A DNA stretch of 64,000 nucleotides from Sphingobacteriales bacterium 39-19 (GTDB lineage Bacteria; Bacteroidota; Bacteroidia; Chitinophagales; Chitinophagaceae). Numbering within the stretch: the stretch's first letter is position 1; every line of letters begins with the position of its first letter. Location of the stretch: contig MKTX01000001.1 in the NCBI GenBank assembly GCA_001898465.1, forward strand, positions 310,001 to 374,000, read 5' to 3'. The position numbers and the translations under genes are program-made. Below, one piece after another: positions 1-9,351 of this stretch. Below the pieces are notes generated by a model, which ran no database searches, was not told the DNA's origin, and saw nothing but the letters and a program-made list of their open reading frames with translations.

Positions 1-2
1 AT

Positions 3-782
3 GCCATGATCAGCGAAGCACAAGCCGTAGTAAACAATGCAAAAAAAGATGTAGACAGGTTTACCATCCTTTATAAACAACAAAGCGCTACTGCAAAAGA
101 ATTAGACAATGTAACACTGCAATATAATGCTGCCAAAGCCAGGCTGGAAGCTGCCCGGCAAATGCGTAACGAAGTAAATGCAAGCCTGGGTTATACCCAA
201 TTAACAGCTCCCTTCTCCGGTATTGTAATTCAAAAAATGGCAGAAGCAGGCACCCTGGTAAACCCGGGTATGCCCATCTTAACCATCGAACAAAATGGAA
301 GTTACCAGGTAAGTGCATCCGTACCTGAAAACAGTATCAGCCAAATTAAAATGGGAGCCCAGGCAAATATTGCGATTACATCTATTGAAAAAATAATTCC
401 GGCCACGGTTACTCAAATTAATCCCTCTTCTCAATTTTCCGGTGGCCAGTATATCATCAAATTAAATATTCCCGATGCTTATAAGAAAGGATTATATGCC
501 GGCATGTATGCCAAGGTTACCATACCTACTACTTCAGTAAGCACTACAAGCAACAACGATAATACCATATGGGTACCCCTGGGCAGTATTATTAAAAAAG
601 ATCAGCTTACCGGTTTGTACAGCATAAGTAGTAACAACACCGCACTGCTCCGTTGGGTGCGGCTGGGAAAAACATATGCCGATAAAGTAGAAGTACTTTC
701 CGGTTTAGCAAAAGGTGAACCTTTTATTCTATCTGCCGAAGGAAAATTATATAATGGCGCCCCGGTAAAAATAAAAAAATAA
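3..782 (+). CDS. RND efflux periplasmic adaptor (HlyD/MFP family), 3' part only
   Basis: The reading frame is open from the first complete codon, so the gene begins before the window and only the last ~260 residues are visible. They contain the end of a coiled-coil hairpin (the first ~60 residues are Ala/Lys/Gln rich), a lipoyl-like half motif around 'LTAPFSGIV', a beta-barrel part and a membrane-proximal domain ending in GAPVKIKK. In this family the protein bridges an inner-membrane RND permease to a TolC-type outer-membrane channel. The permease follows 93 bp downstream on the same strand, so the two form one efflux operon. Substrate cannot be told from this fragment. Confidence 0.9.
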   Translation, partial: AMISEAQAVVNNAKKDVDRFTILYKQQSATAKELDNVTLQYNAAKARLEAARQMRNEVNASLGYTQLTAPFSGIVIQKMAEAGTLVNPGMPILTIEQNGSYQVSASVPENSISQIKMGAQANIAITSIEKIIPATVTQINPSSQFSGGQYIIKLNIPDAYKKGLYAGMYAKVTIPTTSVSTTSNNDNTIWVPLGSIIKKDQLTGLYSISSNNTALLRWVRLGKTYADKVEVLSGLAKGEPFILSAEGKLYNGAPVKIKK

Positions 783-875
783 TTAAGCAGGAAAGATGGA
801 GGCAATCCCCCAAAGTAACATAACACTGTACAGTAGGATTCTCCATATAAGAAGCAATTCAATAAAATATATAAG

Positions 876-3800
876 ATGAAAAATGGTCTTTCAGGAAATA
901 TAGCCAAAGGTTTTATACAATCTAAATTAACCATCCTGCTTATGATTGGATTCTTACTCATAGGCGGGTATAGTACTTTTTTGATTCCCCGTGAAGAAGA
1001 ACCGCAAATAACCGTACCGATGGCTGATATTTTTATTGGCTACCCCGGTGCAACACCTAAAGATGTGGAAACAAAAGTGGCGGCTCCATTAGAAAAGATA
1101 ATTTCAAATATCAAGGGGGTTGAGTATGTATATTCCACATCCATGGAAGGCCAGGTAATGCTGATTGTACAATTTAAAGTAGGCGAGGATGTAGAACGAT
1201 CACTGGTAAAATTATACAGTGAGTTGATGAAGAATATGGATAAGATGCCGCAAGGTATTACACTCCCATTAATTAAAACACGGGCTATTGATGATGTGCC
1301 TGTACTGGGCCTCACCTTATGGAGTGATAAATATGATGATTACCAGTTGAAACAAATGGGGCAGGCGCTTACCAATGAAGTAAAGAAAATTCCTGATGTA
1401 AGTGATATCCACCTCCTGGGTGGAAGAAGCCGGGAAGTAAAAGTGTTACTGGATAAAAATAAAATGGCAGAGAACCATATTGATTTTTTATCAATCAGCA
1501 AACAAATACAAGGCAGCAATGCACAAATGAATAGTGGTAATTTACTGCAGCAAGACACTGTATTTTCGGTGATCACCGGAAATTTTTTAAGCACGGCAGA
1601 TGATGTAGCCAACCTGGTGGTGGGCATACACCAGCAACAACCGGTATATCTAAAACAAATTGCACATGTAGAAGAAGGTCCCGAAACTCCCAACCAATAT
1701 GTTTTATTTGGATATGGCAAAGCAAATACGGCACAGGCACATTCCTATAAATCGAACTACCCGGCAGTAACCCTAAGCATTGCAAAAAAGAAAGGCGCTG
1801 ATGCCATGAAACTATCCGGGCAAATTTTAGAGAAAGTACAGGTTCTTAAAAAAGACCTCTTGCCCAATGAAGTTCAGCTTACCGTAAGCCGTAACTATGG
1901 AGAAACGGCTTCACATAAAGTATCAGAACTTTTGTTGCATTTATTTATCTCTATTGTAGTTGTTACGTTATTTGTAATGCTGGCCATGGGCTGGCGGGGT
2001 GGGCTGGTTGTTTTCCTTTCGGTGCCGGTAACTTTTGCCCTCACTTTGTTCAGTTATTATTTTATGGATTATACCCTTAACCGGATTACGCTGTTTGCAC
2101 TGGTGTTCATAACGGGTATTGTAGTAGATGACTCTATCATCATTGCAGAAAATATGCACCGGCATTTTAAAATGAAAAAACTGCCACCATTGCAAGCTGC
2201 CATTTATGCGATTAACGAAGTTGGCAACCCAACTATATTAGCCACTTTTACAGTTGTAGCAGCGGTTTTGCCCATGGCCTTTGTTTCGGGTATGATGGGT
2301 CCCTACATGAGCCCCATGCCGATTGGTGCCTCTATTGCCATGATCCTTTCTTTAATTGTGGCGCTTACCCTTACACCTTATTTGGGTTATATCTTTTTGC
2401 GTGAAAAAGAGAAAAAAGGAAATACGGGTAGCACGCCAAAACCACAAACCCTGGAAAATAGCAGGATTTATAAAATTTACTATGCATTTATAAATCCTAT
2501 GCTCAACAGCCGGTGGAAGCGCTGGGCATTCATGCTGAGTATCGTAGTGGTTTTATTAGGCTCATTAATGCTTTTCTATACAAAATCGGTAGCCTTAAAA
2601 ATGTTGCCTTTCGATAATAAGAATGAATTCCAGGTGGTGATTGATATGCCGGAAGGAACTACGCTTGAGAAAACGCAGGCAGTTACAAAAGATATTGCTG
2701 ATTTTGTTTCTACCCAAACCCTGGTAGAAAATTACCAGGCCTACATAGGTACAGCAGCCCCCATCAGTTTTAATGGTTTGGTAAGGCATTATGATTTAAG
2801 AAGAGGAGAGAATGTAGCAGACATACAAGTAAATTTAATTGACAAAGGAAAAAGAGATTTACAAAGCCATGATATTGCCAAACAAATGCGCAAGCCCATC
2901 CAGGAAATTGCAAAAAAATACAATGCCAATGCTAAAATTGTAGAAGTGCCACCCGGCCCGCCGGTACTCTCTACATTAGTAGCAGAAGTATATGGCCCCG
3001 ATTATGATGAGCAAATAAAAATTGCAGGCCAGTTAAAAAAATTATTTATAAAAACGGATGATGTAGTAGATGTAGACTGGATGGTAGAACACGACCAGCC
3101 GGAATACCGGGTAGATGTAGATAAAGAAAAAGCCTTGCGCCGGGGCGTAGCGCCGGCACAGGTTACAGCTATGGTGAACGCAGCTCTTAGTGGGATGCCC
3201 GCAGGAAATATTTTTCAACCGGAAGCCTTTAATCAAACACAAATCAGGCTGCAATTGGGCGATGCTGATAAAGCCAATATGGATGATTTGCTGGATGTAA
3301 AAATAATGAGCATGCAGGGGAATACCGTTCCGGTAAGGGATTTGGTAACAGTAACCCGCCAAATAAAACCCAAAAACATTTACCGTAAAAATCAAAAAGA
3401 AGTAGTGTATGTATTGGCCGATATGTCGGGTAACCTGGAAAGTCCTTCTTATGCCATTGCAGATATTTCAGATCAAATAAAAAACATTCAATTACCTGCA
3501 GGTTATACGCTGCGTGAAGAATATACCCATCAGCCTGAGTTACAAGAAAACTATTCCATTAAATGGGACGGGGAATGGCAAATTACATTTGAAGTGTTCA
3601 GGGATTTAGGAATTGCTTTTGGCGTAGTGATTTTATTAATCTATATATTAATCGTAGGCTGGTTTCAAAACTTTACTGTTCCATTGGTGATGCTTGCCGC
3701 TATCCCTTTATCATTAATAGGAATTGTACTGGGCCATTGGGTACTGGGTGCTTATTTTACGGCCACTTCTATGATCGGGTTTATTGCATTGGCCGGGGTA

Positions 3801-4085
3801 ATGGTACGTAACTCGGTATTACTTATTGACTTTATTAATATCCGCTTAAGAGATAATATCCCCTTAAAGCAAGCGATTATTGAAGCTGGAGCCGTGCGTA
3901 CTACCCCCATCTTATTAACAGCGGGTGCTGTAGCTTTGGGCGCAATCATCATTTTGTTTGATCCCATATTCCAGGGTTTAGCAATCTCCTTAATGGGCGG
4001 AACCATCACTTCTACCTTCCTTACTTTATTGGTAGTACCCTTACTTTATTTTAAAATGATGCGTAAAAAATCTTTACATAATTAA
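876..4085 (+). CDS. Efflux RND transporter permease subunit (AcrB/HAE1-like)
   Basis: A 1069-aa inner-membrane proton-driven pump of normal length for the family. It shows the N-terminal TM1 (about residues 14-32), a large periplasmic loop beginning with 'PREEEPQITVPMADI', a TM2-TM6 block at about 345-500 with the paired acidic residues 'VVDDSIIIAE' in TM4 used for proton relay, a second periplasmic loop, and a closing TM block with 'GVMVRNSVLLIDFI'. It follows the adaptor and precedes two small genes at 11- and 10-bp spacing, suggesting one transcript. No TolC is visible in this operon; the channel may lie upstream of the window. Confidence 0.95.
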   Translation: MKNGLSGNIAKGFIQSKLTILLMIGFLLIGGYSTFLIPREEEPQITVPMADIFIGYPGATPKDVETKVAAPLEKIISNIKGVEYVYSTSMEGQVMLIVQFKVGEDVERSLVKLYSELMKNMDKMPQGITLPLIKTRAIDDVPVLGLTLWSDKYDDYQLKQMGQALTNEVKKIPDVSDIHLLGGRSREVKVLLDKNKMAENHIDFLSISKQIQGSNAQMNSGNLLQQDTVFSVITGNFLSTADDVANLVVGIHQQQPVYLKQIAHVEEGPETPNQYVLFGYGKANTAQAHSYKSNYPAVTLSIAKKKGADAMKLSGQILEKVQVLKKDLLPNEVQLTVSRNYGETASHKVSELLLHLFISIVVVTLFVMLAMGWRGGLVVFLSVPVTFALTLFSYYFMDYTLNRITLFALVFITGIVVDDSIIIAENMHRHFKMKKLPPLQAAIYAINEVGNPTILATFTVVAAVLPMAFVSGMMGPYMSPMPIGASIAMILSLIVALTLTPYLGYIFLREKEKKGNTGSTPKPQTLENSRIYKIYYAFINPMLNSRWKRWAFMLSIVVVLLGSLMLFYTKSVALKMLPFDNKNEFQVVIDMPEGTTLEKTQAVTKDIADFVSTQTLVENYQAYIGTAAPISFNGLVRHYDLRRGENVADIQVNLIDKGKRDLQSHDIAKQMRKPIQEIAKKYNANAKIVEVPPGPPVLSTLVAEVYGPDYDEQIKIAGQLKKLFIKTDDVVDVDWMVEHDQPEYRVDVDKEKALRRGVAPAQVTAMVNAALSGMPAGNIFQPEAFNQTQIRLQLGDADKANMDDLLDVKIMSMQGNTVPVRDLVTVTRQIKPKNIYRKNQKEVVYVLADMSGNLESPSYAIADISDQIKNIQLPAGYTLREEYTHQPELQENYSIKWDGEWQITFEVFRDLGIAFGVVILLIYILIVGWFQNFTVPLVMLAAIPLSLIGIVLGHWVLGAYFTATSMIGFIALAGVMVRNSVLLIDFINIRLRDNIPLKQAIIEAGAVRTTPILLTAGAVALGAIIILFDPIFQGLAISLMGGTITSTFLTLLVVPLLYFKMMRKKSLHN

Positions 4086-4095
4086 AACCACCGCC

Positions 4096-4404
4096 ATGAA
4101 ATTATTTATTGTAGCCAGCTTGCGGGAATGCCAGGAAGATGTAATTGACATTTTTAAAAAAGCGAACATCCGTATGTATAGTACCCTCGGCGTTACGGGG
4201 TCAAAAGACAATAACGGGATTGACATTTCTGAAGACTGGTTTGCCAGTGGCGATGCCAAATTCGATTCTTTGGTACAATTTAGTTTTACCAGCAACGAAA
4301 ATGCATCCCAAGGTATGGAAATTGTAAAAGCGTATAACGAAAGTAAAGATTCCAAATTCCCGATCCGGGCATTTATTTTAGCCGTTGAAAATTCAAGTCA
4401 TTAA
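4096..4404 (+). CDS. Small PII-like (ferredoxin-fold) protein of an efflux operon
   Basis: A 102-aa soluble protein beginning MKLFIVASLRECQEDVIDIF. The pattern of beta strand, helix, 'GVTGS', acidic loop and C-terminal 'PIRAFILAVE' strand suggests a PII/CutA-like ferredoxin fold. Small PII-like proteins (DUF3240 type) are known beside RND metal pumps in other bacteria. It starts 11 bp after the permease and is followed 10 bp later by a DUF2892-like gene, so a role in sensing or tuning the pump is plausible. The fold assignment is inference from pattern, not a firm homology. Confidence 0.6.
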   Translation: MKLFIVASLRECQEDVIDIFKKANIRMYSTLGVTGSKDNNGIDISEDWFASGDAKFDSLVQFSFTSNENASQGMEIVKAYNESKDSKFPIRAFILAVENSSH

Positions 4405-4414
4405 AAAATAAAAT

Positions 4415-4612
4415 ATGAGAGAGAAAATTGTAAGGGCCGTAGCCGGCAGCATGGTTTTAATTAGCATCAGCCTGGCTTTTTGGGTAAATATGCATTGGTT
4501 GTGGTTAGGCGTATTTGTAGGTGTAAATTTAGTACAGTCAACATTTACCCGGTTTTGCCCTTTAGAAAAAATATTAGATGCTGCCGGTGTAGAAAAAGGG
4601 AATTGCTGTTAG
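4415..4612 (+). CDS. DUF2892/YgaP-like inner-membrane protein
   Basis: A 65-aa protein with two hydrophobic helices (about residues 9-24 and 27-43) followed by 'RFCPLEKILDAAGVEKGNCC'. The FCPL motif after the second helix and the short cytoplasmic tail match the DUF2892 family (the membrane part of YgaP-like proteins). It closes the efflux operon. Cys residues in FCPL and the terminal CC could bind a metal; that is inference. Confidence 0.75.
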   Translation: MREKIVRAVAGSMVLISISLAFWVNMHWLWLGVFVGVNLVQSTFTRFCPLEKILDAAGVEKGNCC

Positions 4613-4655
4613 TTGGTTTTTAATGTATCCATAGCTACGCTGAAACTTTAAAGCC

Positions 4656-4663
4656 TATCTTTG
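4656..4663 (+). promoter_or_regulatory. Candidate -7 element TATCTTTG for the Crp/Fnr-family gene
   Basis: TATCTTTG fits the Bacteroidota -7 consensus TAnnTTTG exactly and lies 34 bp before the ATG at 4698. No clear TTG lies at the usual -33 spacing, so the promoter call is moderate. Confidence 0.45.
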
Positions 4664-4697
4664 CTGCTCATTTTCAAATTACGTATTTTTTTAAAAT

Positions 4698-5327
4698 ATG
4701 GCAAATGAGCTAACATTCAATGCTGCTTTTGAACCGGCATTGGTAGAAGAGATGCATAAGTATGGCGAAGTGAAATTGTATAAAGAAGGCGATATCATAA
4801 TGGATTATGGCAAGTATATCCGCATGATGCCTCTAATAATCAAAGGCACCCTTAAAGTACTTCGCATGGATGAGTACGGTAAAGAAATTTTGCTTTATTA
4901 TTTATCCAGTAACGAAAGTTGCTCTATGGCTTACAGCTGTTGCATTGAATTAAAAAAGAGTGAAGTAAAAGCCATTGCCGAAGAGGATGTGGAATTGCTT
5001 GCCATCCCGCATGAAAAATTAGATGAATGGCTTTGTAAATATCCCAGTTGGAAGAACTACATTATGCGTAGTTTTAATGACCGGTTTTTAGAAATGCTTA
5101 AATCTATTGAAAGTATTGCTTTTCATAAATTAGATGAGCGCCTGATCAATTACCTGAAAGAAAAACAAAGGCTTTCGGGATCCAGTGTTATTAAAATATC
5201 ACATTATCAAATTGCTGATGAGTTAGCCACTTCACGGGTTGTAATATCCAGGCTGCTAAAACAATTGGAAAACGATAAGAAGATCATTCTGTACCGGAAT
5301 GAAATAAAATTATTGAAAGAATTATAA
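4698..5327 (+). CDS. Crp/Fnr-family transcriptional regulator
   Basis: A 209-aa protein with an N-terminal cyclic-nucleotide-binding-like beta barrel (residues ~20-120, with 'LKVLRMDEYGKEILLYYL'), a long dimerisation helix and a C-terminal winged helix ('ISHYQIADELATSRVVISRLLKQLE'). A cluster of cysteines at residues 75-81 (SCSMAYSCCIE) could hold a redox or metal centre, but the four-Cys N-terminal Fnr iron-sulfur motif is absent. It sits directly after the efflux operon and may regulate it. Ligand unknown. Confidence 0.9.
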   Translation: MANELTFNAAFEPALVEEMHKYGEVKLYKEGDIIMDYGKYIRMMPLIIKGTLKVLRMDEYGKEILLYYLSSNESCSMAYSCCIELKKSEVKAIAEEDVELLAIPHEKLDEWLCKYPSWKNYIMRSFNDRFLEMLKSIESIAFHKLDERLINYLKEKQRLSGSSVIKISHYQIADELATSRVVISRLLKQLENDKKIILYRNEIKLLKEL

Positions 5328-5487
5328 ATATACAGGGATTCGCCTGGTGGATAAAAGCTATAGGGCATATCACACCCCTTTATGCTTACAATTCCCTTAC
5401 AACAGTTGATTTTAATTATTCTATTTAAAAATTTAATACTAACTTCTATCTTCAGATTTTACTCAGGAATCAAATAAACCTTTACGC

Positions 5488-6165
5488 ATGAAAATTCTGA
5501 TTGTAGAAGATGAAGCCGCTTTAAGCAGCAGCATTGCCAGCTACCTGAAGCAGGAAAATTACATATGCGAAACAGCCGCTACCTATGCCCAGGCATTAGA
5601 AAAAATAGATTACTACGATTATGATTGCCTGCTACTGGATATTTCTTTACCCGATGGAAATGGGTTGCAGGTTTTACAAGCTTTAAAGCAAGACGGAAAA
5701 ACAGATGGTGTGATTATTATATCTGCAAAAAACAGCCTGGATGATAAAATTGCCGGCTTGCAATTAGGTGCCGACGATTATTTAGCCAAACCCTTTCATT
5801 TATCAGAATTAAGTGCAAGAATTTCAGCTGTAATAAGAAGAAGGAGGTTTCACGGCGAATCAAAAATTATTGTTAACGAAATTGAAATTGATACTGCAGC
5901 AAAAACAGTAAAAGTTTCAGGCAAGCCTGCCGAACTTACACGTAAAGAATACGACCTGCTTCTATTTTTTATGATTAATAAGAACAGGGTGCTGTCTAAA
6001 AATGCCCTGGCAGAGCATATCAGCACATCGAATGATGAAGTATTCGATAATTTTGATTTTATTTATACCCATATTAAAAACGTAAAGAAAAAATTAGCGG
6101 CGCTGGGAGCAGCCGATTACCTGAACTCTATTTATGGCATGGGTTATAAGTTTGAAGTAAGATGA
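5488..6165 (+). CDS. OmpR/PhoB-family response regulator
   Basis: A 225-aa two-domain regulator. The receiver domain (1-120) has the acidic pair 'VEDEA', the phospho-acceptor Asp51 in 'LLLDISLPDGNG' and Lys101 in 'LAKPF'. The C-terminal winged-helix DNA-binding domain ends with 'GMGYKFEVR'. Its stop overlaps the start of the sensor kinase (ATGA), a translationally coupled pair. It probably controls the PepSY-like and efflux genes downstream. Confidence 0.95.
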   Translation: MKILIVEDEAALSSSIASYLKQENYICETAATYAQALEKIDYYDYDCLLLDISLPDGNGLQVLQALKQDGKTDGVIIISAKNSLDDKIAGLQLGADDYLAKPFHLSELSARISAVIRRRRFHGESKIIVNEIEIDTAAKTVKVSGKPAELTRKEYDLLLFFMINKNRVLSKNALAEHISTSNDEVFDNFDFIYTHIKNVKKKLAALGAADYLNSIYGMGYKFEVR

Positions 6166-7412
6166 AATTATTAAAGGAAATCTCATATCGCTACTTAACA
6201 GCTGCCCTGGTTTTGTTTATCATTAGCTTACCGGTATTATACCTGGGCCTGCAGCGGGTTATAACCGAAACTGTAGATGAAGAATTGATCCATCAAAAAG
6301 AATGGGTTTTACAAAAGTTAAAATCTATAGCCCCGGAACAGATACAGGATTTAAACCCGAATATAAGCATCGGGAAAACGAATACTACAGAGAAAGAACG
6401 GATCTACAGTGAAAATCTTTTTGTAGCAGCAGATAAGGAAATGGTGCCGCACCGGGTGTTAAATACGAGCGCAGCCATACACGGAACGAATTACCACATT
6501 TCTATAAAAAAATCGCTGGTAGAAACCGATGATGTGATTGCAAGTATCATGATGCTATTGGCCTTATTCCTGGGTATTATACTCTTTTCATTATTCTATG
6601 TAAATAAGGCTTTATCAAAAAAAATATGGAAACCTTTTAACCAAATGCTGGAAGCTTTAAAAAACTTTAGGGTAGATGCAGAAGAAGAGATGCAACTGCC
6701 TGCTGCAAACATTTCGGAATTTAAAGAACTTCAGCAGTCCATATTAAAATTAGCAGGTACAAACACACAATTATTTAAGGCCCAAAAAACCTTTACCGAA
6801 AATGCAGCCCACGAATTGCAAACCCCCATTGCTATTATACTGGCCCATATTGACTTGTTATTACAACAACCGGAATTAAATGCTGACCAGGCTAACCATA
6901 TTGAAAATATTTCTATGGCTGCCAATAAAATGAAAAGGCTTAATAAGGCTTTGCTTTTACTTTCTAAAATAGAAAATAAAACCTATGTGGAACGAAGCAA
7001 TATGAATATAAATGAAGTAGCACAGCAATATATTAAAACCCGGGAAGATATTGTTTCAAATAAAGGCCTTATCCTGGATTTACAATGGGAGGCTTCTTTT
7101 ATTGCAAAAATGAATAAAGACCTGGCTGAGATCTTAATAAGTAATTTAATAGAGAATGCTTTTCGTCATACAAATAATAATGGGCATGTATTCATAGAAG
7201 CTCACCAGGATAGTTTTATAATTGCCAATAGCGCTAACGGCGACAGCCTGCAAAGCGACAAATTATTTCAACGCTTTCAAAAACAAAGTAATCATCCCAA
7301 CAGCCTTGGGCTGGGGCTGGAAATAGCCCGCCAGATATGTAATATTTCGGATATGCAATTACAGTATGAATTTAAAAACAATACCCACTATTTTACTATC
7401 AATAAAAAATAA
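6162..7412 (+). CDS. Sensor histidine kinase (HisKA/HATPase)
   Basis: A 416-aa inner-membrane kinase with TM helices at about 11-31 and 126-147 enclosing a ~95-aa periplasmic sensor region. A HisKA domain follows, with phospho-acceptor His217 in 'AAHELQTPIAII', and a HATPase domain with the N box 'NLIENAFRHT' and a 'GLGLEIARQI' G box. The HAMP region is poorly conserved. It overlaps the response-regulator stop by 4 bp. By similarity to other bacterial pairs beside RND pumps it may sense envelope damage, metals or peptides; the signal cannot be read from the sequence. Confidence 0.93.
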   Translation: MKLLKEISYRYLTAALVLFIISLPVLYLGLQRVITETVDEELIHQKEWVLQKLKSIAPEQIQDLNPNISIGKTNTTEKERIYSENLFVAADKEMVPHRVLNTSAAIHGTNYHISIKKSLVETDDVIASIMMLLALFLGIILFSLFYVNKALSKKIWKPFNQMLEALKNFRVDAEEEMQLPAANISEFKELQQSILKLAGTNTQLFKAQKTFTENAAHELQTPIAIILAHIDLLLQQPELNADQANHIENISMAANKMKRLNKALLLLSKIENKTYVERSNMNINEVAQQYIKTREDIVSNKGLILDLQWEASFIAKMNKDLAEILISNLIENAFRHTNNNGHVFIEAHQDSFIIANSANGDSLQSDKLFQRFQKQSNHPNSLGLGLEIARQICNISDMQLQYEFKNNTHYFTINKK

Positions 7413-7487
7413 ATTAATTTTTCCTTCAGCATCTCTACAGAATCGGGACTCACCTTTACTTATTATTCATCTATTAAAATTATTAAA

Positions 7488-7925
7488 ATGAAAAATGTAT
7501 TAGGTATTGCACTTATTTTGCTGGCCCTGAACAATGTAGCCTTTGCACAGAATAAAGAAACCAAACAAACCAAAGTAATGGTACCCACGGCTGTAAAGCA
7601 GGCGTTTGAAAAACAACACGCTGCTGTAAAAGCAAAATGGGATGAAGAAAACGGAAAATACGAAGCCGGGTTTAAACAAGGAAAACAAGAAATAAGCATT
7701 TTGTATAACGCCGATGGCAGTGTGGAAGAAACAGAAGTGGAAATCCCAGTTTCAGAATTACCGGCTAACAGCAGGGCCTATGTAGCTAATCAAAAATTGG
7801 GTAAAATTAAAGAAGCTGCTAAAATTACAAAAGCAAATGGTACCGTTGAGTATGAAGCAGAGGTAAAAGCAGGCGATGTATTATTTGACAGCCATGGAAA
7901 ATTTATTAAGCTGTCAAAAGATTAA
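7488..7925 (+). CDS. Secreted PepSY-like protein
   Basis: A 145-aa protein with a cleavable signal peptide (MKNVLGIALILLALNNVAFA, cut before QNKE) and two repeated ~55-aa halves typical of BLIP-like PepSY proteins: 'VKQAFEKQHAAVKAKWDEENG...YEAGFKQG' and 'IKEAAKITKANGTVEYEAEV'. Such periplasmic proteins are often the target or modulator of an adjacent two-component system. It sits 75 bp after the kinase and before a terminator-like hairpin. Confidence 0.8.
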   Translation: MKNVLGIALILLALNNVAFAQNKETKQTKVMVPTAVKQAFEKQHAAVKAKWDEENGKYEAGFKQGKQEISILYNADGSVEETEVEIPVSELPANSRAYVANQKLGKIKEAAKITKANGTVEYEAEVKAGDVLFDSHGKFIKLSKD

Positions 7926-7944
7926 AAAAATCTTTTTTAACATG

Positions 7945-7972
7945 AGCTATCCTTACCCGGGTGGCTTTTTTA
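7945..7972 (+). terminator. Rho-independent terminator
   Basis: An 8-bp stem (7945-7952 with 7959-7966, two G-U pairs), a 6-nt loop and a run of six T. It lies 20 bp after the PepSY-like gene and separates it from the TolC gene. Confidence 0.7.
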
Positions 7973-8087
7973 TAATCCCGGTTGTACCCGGCTGCAAAAA
8001 TTTTTTTGGAGGATCCGCTGTAAATCCGGTTTTCATTCTCCTGTTTTTTACTCAGTTTTTCCCCAGAATTGGTGTATAACCTTGTAT

Positions 8088-9350
8088 ATGAAATTGGGAA
8101 AATGTAAATGTGCAAAACGTAAAATATCCCTGGTTGTCTTTTTTATAGGTTGCTGTTTGTATGGGTCAGGGCAAAGCTTATCACTGGACTATTACTTACA
8201 ATATGCAGCACACAACAGCCCCCTGCTCCGGGAATACAACAATAAAACAGTAAGCAATACTTTAGATAGTTTACAACAACGTGCCGTTTATGGTTTTATC
8301 GTCTCTGCCGAAGGTGCTGCAAATTATGCACCTGCCTATGCTGGCTGGGGATACGATAAAGCGCTTACCAACGGCCAAAGCCTGTTTGCCGGTGCCAGGG
8401 TAAGTAAAACATTAATAAGTAATAACCAGTTATCAGCCCGGCTTGCCGCTTTTGAATTGGTAAAAAAACAATTACAGGCACAACAAATATTGAGCACTCA
8501 AATGCTTAGTAAGGCTATAACCGAACAATATATTGCCTCTTATACCAGCCAGCAGTTATTTAAAAATGCCAGCGAAATAAATAAAATTTTAGAACAGGAA
8601 GACCTGGTCCTTAAAAAACTCACCCGGTCCTCTTTATTTAAACAAACCGACTATTTAACTTTTAAGGTTACGCTGCAACAATATGAACTTACCCGGCAGC
8701 AACTACAAGCCGATTGGCAAAATAATATAATGTTGCTAAATTTTAGTTGCGGCATAGTAGATACTGCCCTGGCATTTTTAGAAGCTCCCTTATTTAAAAA
8801 CCCGGTATCCAATTTTGAAAATTCAGTTTACCAAACCGCTTTTATAGCCGATAGTTTACAATTGGCCAATAAAGCCTCGCTTATTAACTATGATTACAAA
8901 CCCAAAATTACCGCCTTTTCCGATGCCGGTTTCAATTCAAGCCTGGCCAGGCAAGCCTATAAAAATGCAGGCTTTAGTGTGGGTATTGCAATTAGCCTGC
9001 CTTTGTACGACGGGCATAAAAAACAAATGTTGCTTCAGCAAAACAACCTGGAATTAGAAACCAGGAAAAATTATTTAGCACAAACAAAAAATCAGTATCA
9101 ACAAAAGTTACTGCAGTTGCAACAACAAATACTTACTTATAAAAAGCTGGAAGCATTGGCCAGTGAGCAAATGGTATATGCCCATACTTTAATTGAAGCC
9201 AATGCCAAACAGTTACCTACCGGCGATGTTAAGATCTTGGATTTTATCCTTTCCATTAATAATTACTTAAATCTAAAAGTAAACAGTATTCAATACCAAT
9301 CTACTTTATACAGCCTGCAAAACCAGTTGCAAAATTTAATCATTCAATAA
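8088..9350 (+). CDS. TolC-family outer-membrane efflux protein
   Basis: About 420 aa from the ATG at 8088; a TTG two codons earlier is less likely. A basic N-terminus and hydrophobic signal ('ISLVVFFIGCCLYGSGQS') precede two repeats of long Gln/Leu-rich helices, the TolC layout. The first gene of a three-gene pump: the adaptor begins 1 bp after the stop and the permease overlaps the adaptor. Forms the outer-membrane exit channel. Confidence 0.9.
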   Translation: MKLGKCKCAKRKISLVVFFIGCCLYGSGQSLSLDYYLQYAAHNSPLLREYNNKTVSNTLDSLQQRAVYGFIVSAEGAANYAPAYAGWGYDKALTNGQSLFAGARVSKTLISNNQLSARLAAFELVKKQLQAQQILSTQMLSKAITEQYIASYTSQQLFKNASEINKILEQEDLVLKKLTRSSLFKQTDYLTFKVTLQQYELTRQQLQADWQNNIMLLNFSCGIVDTALAFLEAPLFKNPVSNFENSVYQTAFIADSLQLANKASLINYDYKPKITAFSDAGFNSSLARQAYKNAGFSVGIAISLPLYDGHKKQMLLQQNNLELETRKNYLAQTKNQYQQKLLQLQQQILTYKKLEALASEQMVYAHTLIEANAKQLPTGDVKILDFILSINNYLNLKVNSIQYQSTLYSLQNQLQNLIIQ

Positions 9351-9351
9351 T

